From Undaria pinnatifida (lineage: Eukaryota; Sar; Phaeophyceae; Laminariales; Alariaceae), in the NCBI GenBank assembly GCA_012845835.1, contig JABAKD010000014.1, forward strand, positions 6,545,396 to 6,609,395: a stretch of DNA of 64,000 bases. Reading direction: 5' to 3'. Both the position numbers and the translations under genes were made by a program. The notes beneath the pieces are model-generated. The model was not told the origin of the DNA and did not search any database. It saw only the letters and a program-made list of their open reading frames with translations. Shown piece by piece: positions 1 to 11,420 of the stretch. Every line of letters begins with the position of its first letter. Position 1 is the first letter of the stretch.

Positions 1-1538
1 GTTCATTTTTTATAATATCTGTCGTAGCTGTCTTTTAGTGTGTGACCACAGAGCTTCCCGGCTGGATTGTGCTTTCTCTCCTATTTTTCTTGCTTTATGG
101 AAATTATGGGTTTCGACTCGTGAAGTTATGGTATGGTACACATTCCCAGTTCCAGGGGAGAAGAGCCATACCAGGTAATAATTTCGCCTGCTTGGGGCAG
201 CGCTGATTAAGAAAGGGATTGCAACGCTTGAGTACATCCGCGGTAGATGAACTTCGGATTGTGCTCATATTTCAGCAGTACATACATGTACACCATACGC
301 ACCATAACCACTGGCTTTTCATGGCAGGCAACGCTGACTGCAAACCTCAGTAAGTGGTCATGGTACATCTCTGATATATTAATAGTCAGTTGCTGTGGTG
401 TACGGTGCACATGTACGTGGTGTAGTATCGTCCCTCTAGGAGAGGCACAAGCACGGATGCTGATACTGGTACTGGTTGTGCAAGATGTAGGTGGGCGGCA
501 AGAACAGACTGAAGACGCGAGTTGTACCACGAGGTACCAGGTACTGCTGTACAACACCGGTAACACATTCAACACCGGGAACACATTCTTGGTGCATTTA
601 TTCGTGTTTCTCACCTCGAGCCCTTCTGGTCGGCCAGCTGTCGCCATCCTTGGTGCTTTGCAGTGCCTGCCGAATCCAGGACTCGTCGGTGTGGAAGGGA
701 GCCGGAAGCTCTCAACAGCAGTGGTCGTCGCTGAGACAGCGGCAGTCAGCAGCACGGACAATACTTCAGGCCGCCTCATCATGCATCATGCATAGCGGTG
801 TGCAGCAAACGTCTCACTTTGGTATACTTTCCGCCTCCCCGGTCCCCGGTACTATACGGCCTTCGAGGGTTCGTCGTTCGCAAGAAAATATACTTTCTCT
901 TAATTTGTACTTTTCCTTTTTTGCACGTTAAAGTTCAAGTAATTTGTACCCATGTCGGGAGTGCAGTGCTAAACGGGTCCGCGGGTACACCTGATGCGCG
1001 TGTACACACAACACACACACGTTGTGAAAACGACGAGTAAAGATGTAAACATGGACGCAAACACGCTACTCGCGTACGTGCAGCAAATTGCTTCAAATCT
1101 CGCGGGCGTGTGAAGTCATCGCGGTGTCTGCAGGGTGTCGTCTCCAAGCCGCAACGTCGTGGTGTTGCTAGCCGCAAGCGCAACGTCGACCCGTTGCAAC
1201 GTCGCTCGTCGCTACACCAAAAACGATGGGAGAAACGAACCGTTCGTGGTTGAACCGCAATTTCTCTGCACTCCGCACTCTGCGCTTGGCGCTCTGTGGT
1301 CCTCGACTGCTCTACAATCTACTGCGGTTCTGCAGAATAGCTGCTTGCACGAGTGCTGCAGGTGTATACTCGTAGCTCGGTAGCTGTATATAGCTCTGCA
1401 GATGCGGTACTCGTAGATATAGTCGCGTAAAAATAGATGGTTGACGGTGTGTCGTAGTACGTCGTAGGCCGTACAACGAGTACGTTAACTTCGTGAGGTC
1501 ACAGCAGTGTGTTGTCAGCTAGTGTCCAGCAGTCAGCC
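1..1538. other. no supported gene
   Basis: Open frames exist on both strands (for example 207-782 minus and 247-795 plus), but they overlap each other, have no recognisable domain and no convincing splice context. The 207-782 minus frame begins with a hydrophobic, signal-like N-terminus, which is not enough to call a gene. Confidence 0.5.
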
Positions 1539-1749
1539 ATGAGGTAAGCCATCTTAAACCAATCTCATGTACCAGTTGTGTCTTGGTGTCTTCAGGGAAC
1601 ACGCGAGGGAGGCCAACACAGGGCAAGTACGGAAGTGTACGAGGGACAGCAGTCTAGACAGAGAGGTAGGCCTCATCAACACGGAAGATCCAAGATCTCC
1701 AAACAAAAAAGGAAACATTGAACAGAAAGGAAAAAAAAAAAATTCCTAG
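1539..1749 (+). CDS. possible small two-exon ORF, very tentative
   Basis: An ATG at 1539 is followed after five bases by a strong donor (GTAAGC at 1544). A TTCAG acceptor at 1591-1595 restores the frame and gives a short basic peptide of about 52 residues ending at 1749, with a second donor-like GTAGGC near 1663. The proposed intron is only 52 bp. No family is recognised. It may be a 5' exon of a longer gene or chance. Confidence 0.15.
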
Positions 1750-2358
1750 GGGGCAGCCCAAAGGACACGAAGCCTCTCCCCTCTCTCACCACGGGTATAG
1801 CAGTACAGCTAAGCCCATATAATACGCGGTGTCGTCGCCATTCAGCGATGAAACAATCAAGCCCTCAGCAACAGCACATCGCATGCAGCATGCATGCATT
1901 TTTAAAGCAACATATGCGCAGGGTCCGGGATCCAGGCGCACGCATTCATGTACCAAACCAAAGTTGCGGGTGCTTTGGTGCAATTAGTGATTACTATTAT
2001 ATTATAATCATACTTGTACATACCCAGCACACATCACAAGAAGATGTATGTGACCATGCAATGCCAAACGCACCTGGGTACGAACGTCCCAAACACCCCA
2101 CAGCAAGCACCATAGTCCAAACCTCTCACCTTCTAAAACGTGCCCTCCCGCAGAAAGGGTCAACTCTCCAACTTGTCAAGCTCCTTTTTGGTATTCCTAT
2201 TTTGCCTCCCTCCCTCTCGCCAGAGATGAGCCGTACCACAGATGACCGAGCGAAACGTCCCACATCGTCAACGCCCCGAGAGATGACCATAACCATGAGA
2301 GGAACACGTAAAAGACGCCCAACCCGCGCTACCGCATGCATGCTGTGCCTGTGAGCCT
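1750..2358. other. intergenic sequence before duplicated segment
   Basis: No coding region is supported here. It lies directly upstream of the point (2359) where similarity to the post-gap copy begins. The matching flank of the second copy, if present, would be hidden in the N gap. Confidence 0.5.
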
Positions 2359-2447
2359 ACACGATACTACACTACAATCGTGACCTGTGTGCGTGCGGTG
2401 CCATCTACCAGGACCCCAGGACCATATTACTAGTAGCGTTTGCCCCT

Positions 2448-2590
2448 AGTTTAGTGTGGTGGAAATCGATTGCCACGACCTCATCCTACACAGTATAGCG
2501 TCGCGCACTACCCCGGGATAGTTTGGGCTCCCCCTTTAGCACGGTTCATGCTTCCTGGCAAGGCACAACACTAACTAGCAAAGACGCACG
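2448..2590. mobile_element. diverged relic of TA-flanked MITE family 1
   Basis: This stretch aligns with the interior of the element at 8992-9191: the same order of TTTAGTG words, a CACGACCTC-CATCCTACA block and a CCGGGATAG block. The terminal repeats are not clear, so it is an old relic. The same relic is present in copy B near 18,180-18,320. Confidence 0.5.
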
Positions 2591-2965
2591 CCACTCTACC
2601 TGGCCCGGCGAATGCATGTCCCGTCTGTCGTGCTTCGAAGTTCGATCGTAAAGTAACTGGGGGCTATTGAGAAGGCAAGTCACCCATAAAGCGCCAGGAT
2701 ACGTCTCTAACATACCAAATACAGTATAGCTTTACGTTAGACTCTTCGCAATATAACGCCACGAAATGCTCCTAACATACCAGTTACAGTATTAAAAAGC
2801 GTCAACGATAGGACTCCCTACCACAAACAATCCAAGTATCTAGATGTATGTGTGTTGTATGCGCCAATATGTGCGTTGCCCCTGCTGCTGCTGCTGTTTT
2901 GTTGTTTTGTTTGCATTTTTTTCTCAAAAAGGGTTAATGTTGTCGAATTCACGATCTGCGACAAA

Positions 2966-2990
2966 CCAATGGGCGCGAAGCTATAAATAT
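2966..2990 (+). promoter_or_regulatory. probable core promoter of gene copy A
   Basis: A CCAAT box (2966-2970), a GC-rich spacer and a TATA box (TATAAAT, 2982-2988) are spaced as in a pol II core promoter. They sit about 45-50 bases upstream of the first ATG pair (3032 and 3035) and about 290 bases upstream of the ATG at 3277. Copy B keeps CCAAT, and its TATA reads TATATATA. Confidence 0.5.
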
Positions 2991-3276
2991 TTTCTACAAA
3001 ACCCAGCAATGTGATTGGCCCAAAAGCAAAAATGATGGGCGAGCGGGAACATCTGCGAGAGAAACGAGGAGTTCCAACGTTTTGGCGTTTTGGCCGTGGA
3101 AACCATGTGGGTCCTGATCACGTGGGCACCAGCTCGCGCGTTCTACGTGACCACAACTCGATCGATACCCCGTGCCAATCCACCTGGCAAAGGAGAAGGC
3201 TTTAGAGATTTTCGCACGCGCTCTACTGCTTGACGTCCCCCCGTTGTTCTGCGATTCTTCCTTTCGCGCCGCGGCA

Positions 3277-6200
3277 ATGACGTCGACATCCGCAACTAGC
3301 AACGCTGCCTTCATCAGCGAGGCTAGACCTTTTCTGTTTGTTTTCAAGGCCGGGATAGAGCACCCCGAACAGACTACCCAACAACAGCAGAGCGACACTT
3401 CAGAGGCAACCCAAGCCGAGCTCGCTCCTGCCAGCTGCATCGGCAGCACCGGCACAAGCAGCACAGCGTCAGAGGAGTCCGAGGGTTCATCATCCGCAAC
3501 TAGCAGCGCTGCCTTCATCGGCGAGGCTAGACCTTTTCTGTTTGTTTTCAAAGCCGGGCTGCAGCAACCCGCCCAGACTACCCAACAACAGCAGAGCGAC
3601 ACTTCGGTAGCAACCCAAGCCGAGCTCGCCCCTGCCAGCTGCACCAGCAGCACCAGCATCAGCAGCACTGCACCAGAGGAGTTCGAGGGCTCGTCATCCG
3701 ACCTGCAAAAGTACAGGCAAGACGATTGGCGGCCCTGCTGTGCTGTTCTGTGTTCTGTCATGGCAGCGACATTGGCAGTTGGGAAATTTCAAGAGCAGTT
3801 TGCAAAATAGATGTGTTTGCTGTGTTCGTCGGCATGCCGTTCAGTCCAGACTGCTGTGTGGTAGACGATCTGATCACTTGGCGCCGCAGCCCTCCGCGTG
3901 GCTTCTTTCGTTCTCGAGGTGGCATGCCTCTCTGTAAGTACTACGAACACGTAGTGTTGGAAGCAATTCACAGCATGACGGCTGCAAACAAACGAGTTAG
4001 TAGCAGAGTCTGCGCGAGCCCTCGCATCCGTCGTCTATGAATCTGATCAATTGTTTGGCCCTTCCAACCTGCGACCCTCGTACCCATACCGCAGGCGCTG
4101 CTCGTACTCGGACGTATCCGACATCTCCCACGACGACTCGGACGACGAGAGCACCATCACTCACGATTCTCACGACGAGAACGTCATCGGTGTTGACGGC
4201 GACAACGAGAGCACCATCGGCGACGGCTACCATGCCGAAAGCATCATCAGCGACGACGAGTGCTGCACTGTCGAAGCTGAGGATGTACGCTACACGGACG
4301 CATCCGACACCTCGAGCGACAACGACGACCACGAGACCACCATCAGCGACGACTCCATCAACCATGAGTGTACCATCAGCGACGATGACTACGAGTCCAA
4401 CGGCCATGGTGATCTCGAGCCCGACCACGCCTCCTCCGATGATGGCAGCAGTTGGGACGAGCGTGCATCCGATATCTCTGACGACTCGTTTCGCGCTGAT
4501 GATCTTGGCGATGGTGGTGCTTCTGAAACCTCCGCTGGGTCTTCTTGCGATGATGGTGAGGGCTGGGAGGGTGGGGCTCCTGACATCTCCGCTGACTCTT
4601 GTTGCGACGATGGCGATGATAATCTTGACGAGTGCGCTTCCGACATCTCCTCCGACTCCTACGATGGCGATGATGAAGCTCTTGACGGTGATGGTGGTGG
4701 TGATGTCTGCGGATTTTCTCGAGATGATGATGATGATGACAGCAACTTCGATGGCTCGAGCGACGTTTACGAATCCGACTACTGCGGCAACTCGAACGGC
4801 TTCGATGGCTCGAGCGACGTTTACGAACCCGACTACGACGACAACTCGAACGAGTTCGATTCCTCGAGCGACGTTGACGAAGTCGAGTACTACCATGTAA
4901 TCGACGACGCGAGCGATTTTGAAGAACCAAAATACACTAGCGCGGTTTCCTTCGAGTTCGTCGACCTCTCCTCCGCCACGGTCGAGCTCGAGCCGGCCGG
5001 GCCTCCACCAGAGCTTACCCCGACCGAATGCCTCACCCACCTCCCGACCGCTGTAGGCCTCTGCCCGCCAAACAAGCCTGAGATAGGCCTCAAGGTGTTC
5101 AAGTGGGGGGCCAAAGCAATTTGCGGCGTGGTGATTGAGTCCTATCTGGCGGGCGGCGATCCTTTCGAGGATGGAGGCATTATGCAGACTGCGGCTGCCC
5201 CCGCCATCGTTAGGCTCGCCAAGATCCGCAAGGAATACCAGGAGGACTTCGATGATGAGTGCATCTCGCTCGACTTCGCCATTGAGGACCTGTGCGAAGA
5301 GTTGGCTAGGGTGCCGTGGAGTGCTAAGCCCGTGGAGGACCTTGGCAGCACGCCGCCAACGCCGAGTGCTCGTGGCGTCGTGGAACTTGACAGCACGCCA
5401 TCGCCGTCAGCATCATCGTCCACACCGTCAGCATCAGCATCCACGACGCCAGCATCGGCGTCAGCATCAGCGGCGGTGTATCAGCAAGATACTGCATCGA
5501 CTTCAGCACGTGCACCCACGACCTCGCCAGCGAGCATCTGTAGCGCCGCCGCGGAGGAGGAGGGGGAGGAGATGTCCTTCGAGGTTCCCTGCACTCCGGG
5601 CTCTGTGACGGAGGATGATGGCGGTGGCGGTGGCGGCGGCATGGACATGGTCTTCGGCATCCGTGACAGCTGTGCAGGGTTGGTGGTCGAAAAGCCATCG
5701 TGCCGAGCGGGTGAGTGATTTATCATCGGTGGGATGCTTGTGGCTGAAGTGTGGTGGTGTTTGCGCGGTGTGTGTCGTAATATTTTGGCTCTTGGAGTTT
5801 GATTATTTTGAACTAGTGTTGTTGCGCCTGGCTGTACACAGGTTAAATTGCTTTGCGGAACGTGAATTTTGCGTGCGTAAATCAGCGTGCTTTACATGAA
5901 AAACAATTTGGTACTCCGCAGATGTATTTTCCCTTGACAGGGGGGGTACTCTAGAATCAAGTGAAATAAATATCATTTTTTTCCCTGAACAGGGGCGGTA
6001 CCCTAAAGCCGAGTGAAAAATATCCAAAAACGTGCTTTTTTCAGGGGGGGTACTTTATAACCATAGTAAATCATTGATCCACTAAAACGTCCTTTTTTTA
6101 TTACACAAAACTAATTCATCCTTTCGTCGTGTAATCATCGTCCTGCATTTTTTCCAATCCAATCATTACCTCTGGGGGCCTGGTATGGTGTGTCGTTTTG

Positions 6201-8443
6201 TCTTTTTCTTTGTTGTGTTCACTGGCTTTAGTTTTGAACCTCTTGAATTAATGTTACGCTTTAGTCCTGTACCCGTCCCAGGTCATGCTCATTGCCGCCG
6301 GTACACATAGATGATGAAGTATTTCCACAAGCGACATCGATATGGGTTTGATGTTTGGCGAGTACCGTCAACCGTGTACCTGGCACCTGGTATGGTTTAC
6401 TCCACAGTTGTTCCATTGCTGAATATATGATGGAAACTTCAGCACTTTCCCTCCAAAGTTGATCTATCCTCCCACCACCCCCCTCCCCTCCCTCCTTTCT
6501 GCTCCCCCCATTCCTGCCCTTCCCCCTCTCCTCCCTCCCCCCTTCCTGTCTCCCCCCTCCCCTCTTTATTCTTATTATTCAGGTCCTGTGACAGCAGATG
6601 ATGATGATGATGATGGCGGTGATGTTGACCTTGATGACATGGACATCGTCGACCAGCAGCGTGGCCCCATGGGAATGTTTGAAGCATCGGTCGTGCAGGG
6701 AGAGGGTGAGTATTATGCAGTATTTCTTGTCTTTCATGCATTGTACGTACAGCGCGATGAGTTGTGGCCATTTTTAGCACAACCAGTATGCGGTATTCGT
6801 GATAAGTGAAAGTAAGTGCGAATGAAGAAATCTTGCGGGGTACCTCGTATAATCGAGTTAGACCTTCCTGGCTGCTGTAGCGAATGAAAAGTAACACACA
6901 GTCAATCTAGTATATTATACAAAAAACGCACAAATAGACTATCTGTTCCGCCGGACGGGTTTGTTCTTTCTGTGCAATAGCTGTTTATGACAATCATTGT
7001 TGGACGGCCAGCACGACAATACCATGCTATACTTTGATACTGCAAAAATCGACTACCGCAGCAATATTCCGTCTTGTTTTTCTGTAGTTTTTCTTTTGTA
7101 CTTTTAGTTTGCTCGAGACTGACCCCCCCCCATTCCTCTCCAACGCGGTATATATTTCGTATGAGAAACGCTCGATCGACGTTAATAGGTTGAATCGAAA
7201 AACGTCAGTGTGTGTGGCACTGCTACATTTTTACATAATCACTGTGTTTTTACCCTCTCCACGTCTTGTCAAGCACGGATAGTCGATATCGATATTTACT
7301 ACTCAGTTTTTTTTTGGTTTCTCCCGTATTCCTTTTGCAAGCTACCACCCATTTTTTCTGTTTGTTACTGTATTGACCCCCGTCCCCTCTGTTTGGAACA
7401 TGGCTAGTCAATAGTCGCTTTCAGTTTCTCGTATTCCGCTTTGGAGGCGAACAATTTTTCATACATAGTTCTCTCGTATTCTCAATTTCAAGCGAACTTT
7501 TTACTTATTTTTTCTGCGCCTTCCATCCCCAAAAAACAAAAACTGTTCGCGAACATGGCTAGTCAACGTCACTGCTAGTTTTCTCGCATTGTTTTTTAAT
7601 GGAACCCTTTTTCGTTTTGTTTACCGTTTCTGAACCCCTCTTCCTCTCCCCCCCCCCTCCTCCTCCGCCCCCGTCTCCCCAGCTCTCCTTTGTCCCCTCC
7701 CTCCCTCTCCGTCCCTCTCGCCGTCCCTCTCTCTCCCCTTGAAAGCAGGGCTGGCGTACGAGACGTCCTTCCTCCCCACGGTATGCCCGGCCGAAGACTG
7801 CGACGATAACAGTTCCAACGCTGAGAAGAGCTGAGAGAGAAGAGGAGGAGGAGGAGGAGGCACCTGTTATCGTCCGGTCTGTCACCTTCTCGTCGCAAAG
7901 GGGTGACTCCCAGGTTTTATTGTCAAGGGTAGCAGAAGTAGTAGAAGACGCCCCGGTCACATTGGTAGTTCCGCCTATCAAAGTAACGCATTGTTCAAAA
8001 GATAGTTCCGAGAAGCGTTCCGAGAAAAATTGCGGGAAGAAAATGGAGAAAAAACCCGGGGAAAAATCCGAGAAATGCCTCGAGAAAAAATGCGAGATGC
8101 ATCCGGAGAAGCGTTTCGACAAAATATCCGACACAAATTCCGATAAAATTCCACTTTCGACAAATATCCCAAAGAAAAATCCGAGAAATTTTCCGACAAC
8201 AAATACAAGAAGCGTTCCGAAAAAAAATCAGAGAAAATACAAACAACGCGTTTAGAGAAACATTCCAAGAGAAAAACCGATATGCGTTCCGAGAAGAGCT
8301 GTTTGGGAGTTGTAGATTACGTAGCGCGGAAGACGCGAAGCAGCCCAGGAAGGCCTTTCGCCAACCGTACGGCCCGTGTCAGCAGAGCTAAGAGCTCAAA
8401 GGTGAAAGCGGGAGAAGCAGAGCTCCGAGCTGGTATAGGGTAG
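3277..8443 (+). CDS. acidic/Lys-rich low-complexity protein gene, copy A (Lys-rich exon broken)
   Basis: I do not recognise the family. The frame is open from 3151, with its first ATG at 3277. It encodes two direct repeats of about 57 residues, each containing EARPFLFVFKAG and TTQQQQSDTS, and stops at 3808. An intron removing the stops at 3808 and 3976 must join it to the Asp/Ser-rich frame (3979-5710), but I could not fix its sites. That exon then holds a non-repetitive, probably globular part of about 90 residues (FKWGAKAICG to CEELARV) and Ala/Ser/Pro linkers. Donor GTGAGT at 5711, exon 2 at 6583-6705 (phase-consistent; DDDDDD run), donor GTGAGT at 6706, exon 3 from 7749. Exon 3 has one extra T making TGA at 7832-7834, and a one-base deletion near 8146 relative to copy B. 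The expected stop is 8441-8443. An AATAAA follows near 8523. Confidence 0.55.
3979..5710 (+). CDS. Asp/Ser-rich acidic exon, copy A, intact
   Basis: The frame is open for 577 codons with no internal stop and is read to the GTGAGT donor at 5711. The first 300 residues are repeats of the type SD-ISDDS, DDGD and DGSSDVYE, strongly acidic and likely disordered. Residues of the second half include a predicted globular segment, then Ser/Ala/Thr-rich linkers. The upstream boundary is uncertain: a TAGCAG acceptor ending at 4006 is one candidate. Confidence 0.6.
5925..6065 (+). repeat. short degenerate tandem repeat in intron
   Basis: Three imperfect units of about 55 bases carry the words CAGGGG, GGTAC and CTAGAA/CTAAAG followed by AGTGAAA. 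They lie just inside the intron after the acidic exon. The equivalent array in copy B is at about 21,700-21,840. Confidence 0.6.
6583..6705 (+). CDS. acidic exon 2, copy A
   Basis: A pyrimidine-rich tract of about 120 bases ends in TTCAG at 6578-6582. The exon is 123 nt and joins the previous exon in phase (G|GT). It encodes a run of six Asp, then a DVDLDDMDIVDQQRGP segment, and ends at a GTGAGT donor. Copy B has the same exon at 22,380-22,502 with few changes. Confidence 0.65.
7749..8443 (+). pseudogene. Lys-rich terminal exon, copy A, frameshifted
   Basis: The GCAG acceptor (7745-7748) follows a long C/T tract. Translation runs in phase for about 27 codons, then an additional T creates TGA at 7832. 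A second one-base difference from copy B lies near 8146. The downstream coding sequence (EKSEK and KCEK type repeats) is otherwise well preserved. Recent decay or an assembly error are both possible. Confidence 0.6.
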
Positions 8444-8519
8444 GTCTATTCGTGAAGGAGATGTTCAAGTATATATGTGAAGAAAAAAAACTTACAAAAA
8501 AAAAGAAAGAAAACAAAAC

Positions 8520-8530
8520 GACAAATAAAA
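8520..8530 (+). terminator. possible polyadenylation signal, copy A
   Basis: An AATAAA hexamer sits about 80 bases after the expected stop of the Lys-rich exon. The same hexamer is kept in copy B near 24,313. Confidence 0.4.
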
Positions 8531-8991
8531 GGAAACCAAGCATAGAGAGGGTCCGTAGGTTTGCATGGTACTATCTGTGTACACGTGAAAAATGCAACTT
8601 AAAAAGAAAGAGAGTCGGTAGATTTGCATAGTACTATTATACAAGTAGTGTGGTGGTGTTTCGTGCACAAGATTGTCTACAGACGGCATCATGGGCGACA
8701 TCAAGGTGAGACGAAGGAATTTGGGGGGGCGTTTTACGTACATTGTCTATTGGTTGGTAGGGGTGCACTCGTAGTATACAATAGGCATTGTTATAGGTAG
8801 GGGTCGATACACCCCCCCCCCCCCCGCCCCGTGGACACGGGCCCCGAACCGTAGCAACGCCCACTACCTCGTAGAAGCCTCTCATTGTATTCCCCCCCTG
8901 GTGCATATAGGTTCCCTCTTCCGGCCTCCGCCGATTATCTGATCCAGCGCACATGATTTCTGCGCTTTACGTATGGTACCTGGTATATGTA

Positions 8992-9191
8992 CAGCCATGG
9001 TCCCGCGTTAGTGCGGTACTGTACCCTTTAGTGCGAGGTCCCAGTTTAGTGCGGTTAACATCGCGTGGCATGACCTCGTCCTACAGAGTACTATGCTACG
9101 CCGCACTATGCCGGGATAGCTCGGGGTCCCACTTTAGTGCGTGTTTTGTCGTCTGGCAATGCACCGCACTATAGAGGGACCACGACTACTG
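8992..9191. mobile_element. MITE family 1, TA-flanked (copy A)
   Basis: A 200-bp element is flanked by TA on both sides (8990-8991 and 9192-9193). It starts CAGCCATGGTCCCGCG and ends as the inverse CAGTAGTCGTGGTCCC, so the termini are imperfect inverted repeats continuing into TAGTGCGGT. Inside, the word TTTAGTGCG recurs, as subterminal transposase sites often do. TA duplication and CAGTA-like ends fit the Tc1/mariner-pogo superfamily. It has no coding capacity. Confidence 0.7.
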
Positions 9192-9750
9192 TACTACTGT
9201 ATGTATCCAAATATGAAGAATCGGCTATATATCGTGCATGCGGGGGGCCCCCATGATTCACATACAGTTATAACGAGGTCGATATCTGATTGGTACGGAT
9301 CACTCGAACAATCGATCGCTGCGGTCCCCTCCCATTTTCCTAGACTTGAAGCATAAAAAACTCGGGGAGATTCCGCAGTGATTGTCGGTCGGGGTCGGTG
9401 GGGAACCTGTACGATAAACCTTTGGGGGGGGGTACTCATTGGGGAGTTATTTTAGCGCGGTTGGTTGTAGACGTTGCTGTGGTTTGGCTTCCATGTATAC
9501 GGGGGGCGGGGGGGGGGGGCGCGTAGACCGTAGCTGGGGGGGGGGGGTAAGGTAGGGTAAGTTTGTTTGTGGTTAGGTAGATACGATTGGCTATGAGAGC
9601 ACGGACGCGTGTTTTCTTGGGGGGACGGGACGATGTAGGGTAAGATTTTTTGTAGTTAGAGACGAATAGCATTTTCTAGAGGGGGGTCGGGTAGGTAGTT
9701 TTAACAAAAATATTGGCACGGCGTCAGCTGTGTGTTCGACGACTTTAGGG

Positions 9751-9775
9751 TCGATACTCATCTTTGCAAGCTGCG
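9751..9775 (+). repeat. dispersed 25-bp conserved core, copy 1
   Basis: This carries TCGATACTCATCTTTGCAAG followed by CTGCG, almost identical to 25,533-25,557 (the duplicate), 40,342-40,366 (in an RCC1-BTB intron) and 61,576-61,600. Its role is unknown. Confidence 0.7.
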
Positions 9776-11084
9776 CACTAGATCGATCGCCCGCCTGTAG
9801 TGAGATTCATAAATCAAAACCTAACATAAATAAATGACATTGTATTATGCTACCCTGTCACGTATAACCAATTGACATACGTACCAATAATTATCTGAAC
9901 ACTTTGATGTATTAATACCCTCTCATTTAATTATTGTTTTATTATGGTAGTAGTAGTGTACGGTTTGGTCTACCTATTAAAGTAGCAATAGGGTACTTAC
10001 TTGTGTACTACTGTAGGTGGTAAAAGCAAAATCCAATACCAGGTATAGACTATATATATTTTTACCATTGCACTTTCTACTATACTGCTGTAGCATGTAC
10101 ATGGCGGATGGTTTTATCAGGGTTGTTAGTACTTGTGGTGTAATACACGGGTAAGTTTTTTCTATAGTCTAATGGTTTTGTACGTAGGTACTACAGATAC
10201 AAACGAGATTCTTGGGGGGTAAGGTAGGGAAAGGTTTTCGTACGTACGTAGAAATGAGCGATGTTTTTTATGGGGGGGGGCTAAGGCAGGGTAAGTGTTT
10301 GTGCGTGGGTAAATGCGAATGGCAGTTTCTTTTTCCTAAGAGAGCATGGACGAGTGTTTTCTTCGGGGAGTGGAGGGTAAAGCAGGGCATTGTGTAATTT
10401 GTTTGGTAGGTAGGTAGAGACGAATGGATATCATCGCTAACGGAGGCACGGACGCGTGTCTTCTAGAGGTGACGGCATTTGTCCCGCTTCCATTCCGATC
10501 GGAAAGGTTGTGGTGACCGGGAAAGATCGATGCCTCCACGTGGCCCCGGTTGGAGAAGCCAGGGAGGGTTTCGTTAGCCTTAACCTTCCTCAGGCCGAGC
10601 TGAACGCGATCAAAAACACGACAAGGATACAAGAGGGGCAGTATGATATGAGGAGGAGACTGACTGGTATTGATGCTTTTTGTTGGTGCTGTTGTTGTTG
10701 TTGGCATACGAGATTATAGAAGGCTCTTTTTTCCAGTGGAGGCGTTCGAAGCGCAGAGCCCATAACGGGGCAGGTATATGGGCGGTTAGTGGTATCTAAT
10801 TGCATTTCTTCAAATAAATACTGTTGTGAGAAGCTGTGCACGAGTTTGGTGGATGAATTGTGCATAGGAAACGTGCCGTATTTGGAGTTGCAATTGTTGT
10901 GTTTTAACCATTTCGCCCCCACTAAGCTGAAATTTTGATAATTGTTTCATTTTACCCGCCGACAATGTCAAAACTCAAATATCGATGCCAATTATCTCTC
11001 CATTAACAATATTGCCTGTTTCGCCTTTTGTGTATAGTACGAAATGCATTTTTTCGCGTTTGTAGTTGGATGTTATCGTGGGAA

Positions 11085-11420
11085 CCGTCCGCCCTCGATA
11101 GCGGTACCCGACACCCGGTAAGGTCGGTACGAACTCGTTAGGTACCGGTACCCGTCACTTTCGGTTATTGCGGTACGGTTTCGATACCCGTACCCAGGTA
11201 CCGGAATACTCTCGGCCACAATGCCGGGGGTACGGGTATTTGTTTGGTACGGGATCGATACGTGTACCCGACACTTCGGCAACTTCGGTATAAACTCGAT
11301 ATCGGTACCCGACACATCGGCAAGTTCGGTAAGTCCTCCAATACCGGTGTGTACCCAACACGACGGTAAGTTCGGCACTGCTAAAGTCCGACTTCGGTAA
11401 GTTCGCTATGCCCACATAAA
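11085..11420. repeat. degenerate GGTACCCGACACTTCGG minisatellite, copy A
   Basis: About six imperfect units of 50-60 bp contain GATACCGGTACC-type palindromes and ACACTTCGGCAAGTTCGGTA-like words. The related array in copy B is at about 26,850-27,260. It lies exactly where similarity between the two large copies collapses. Confidence 0.65.

Noticed and set aside
207..782. 191-codon minus-strand frame with signal-like start
   Set aside because: Overlaps plus-strand frames of similar length, no family resemblance, composition like intergenic DNA.
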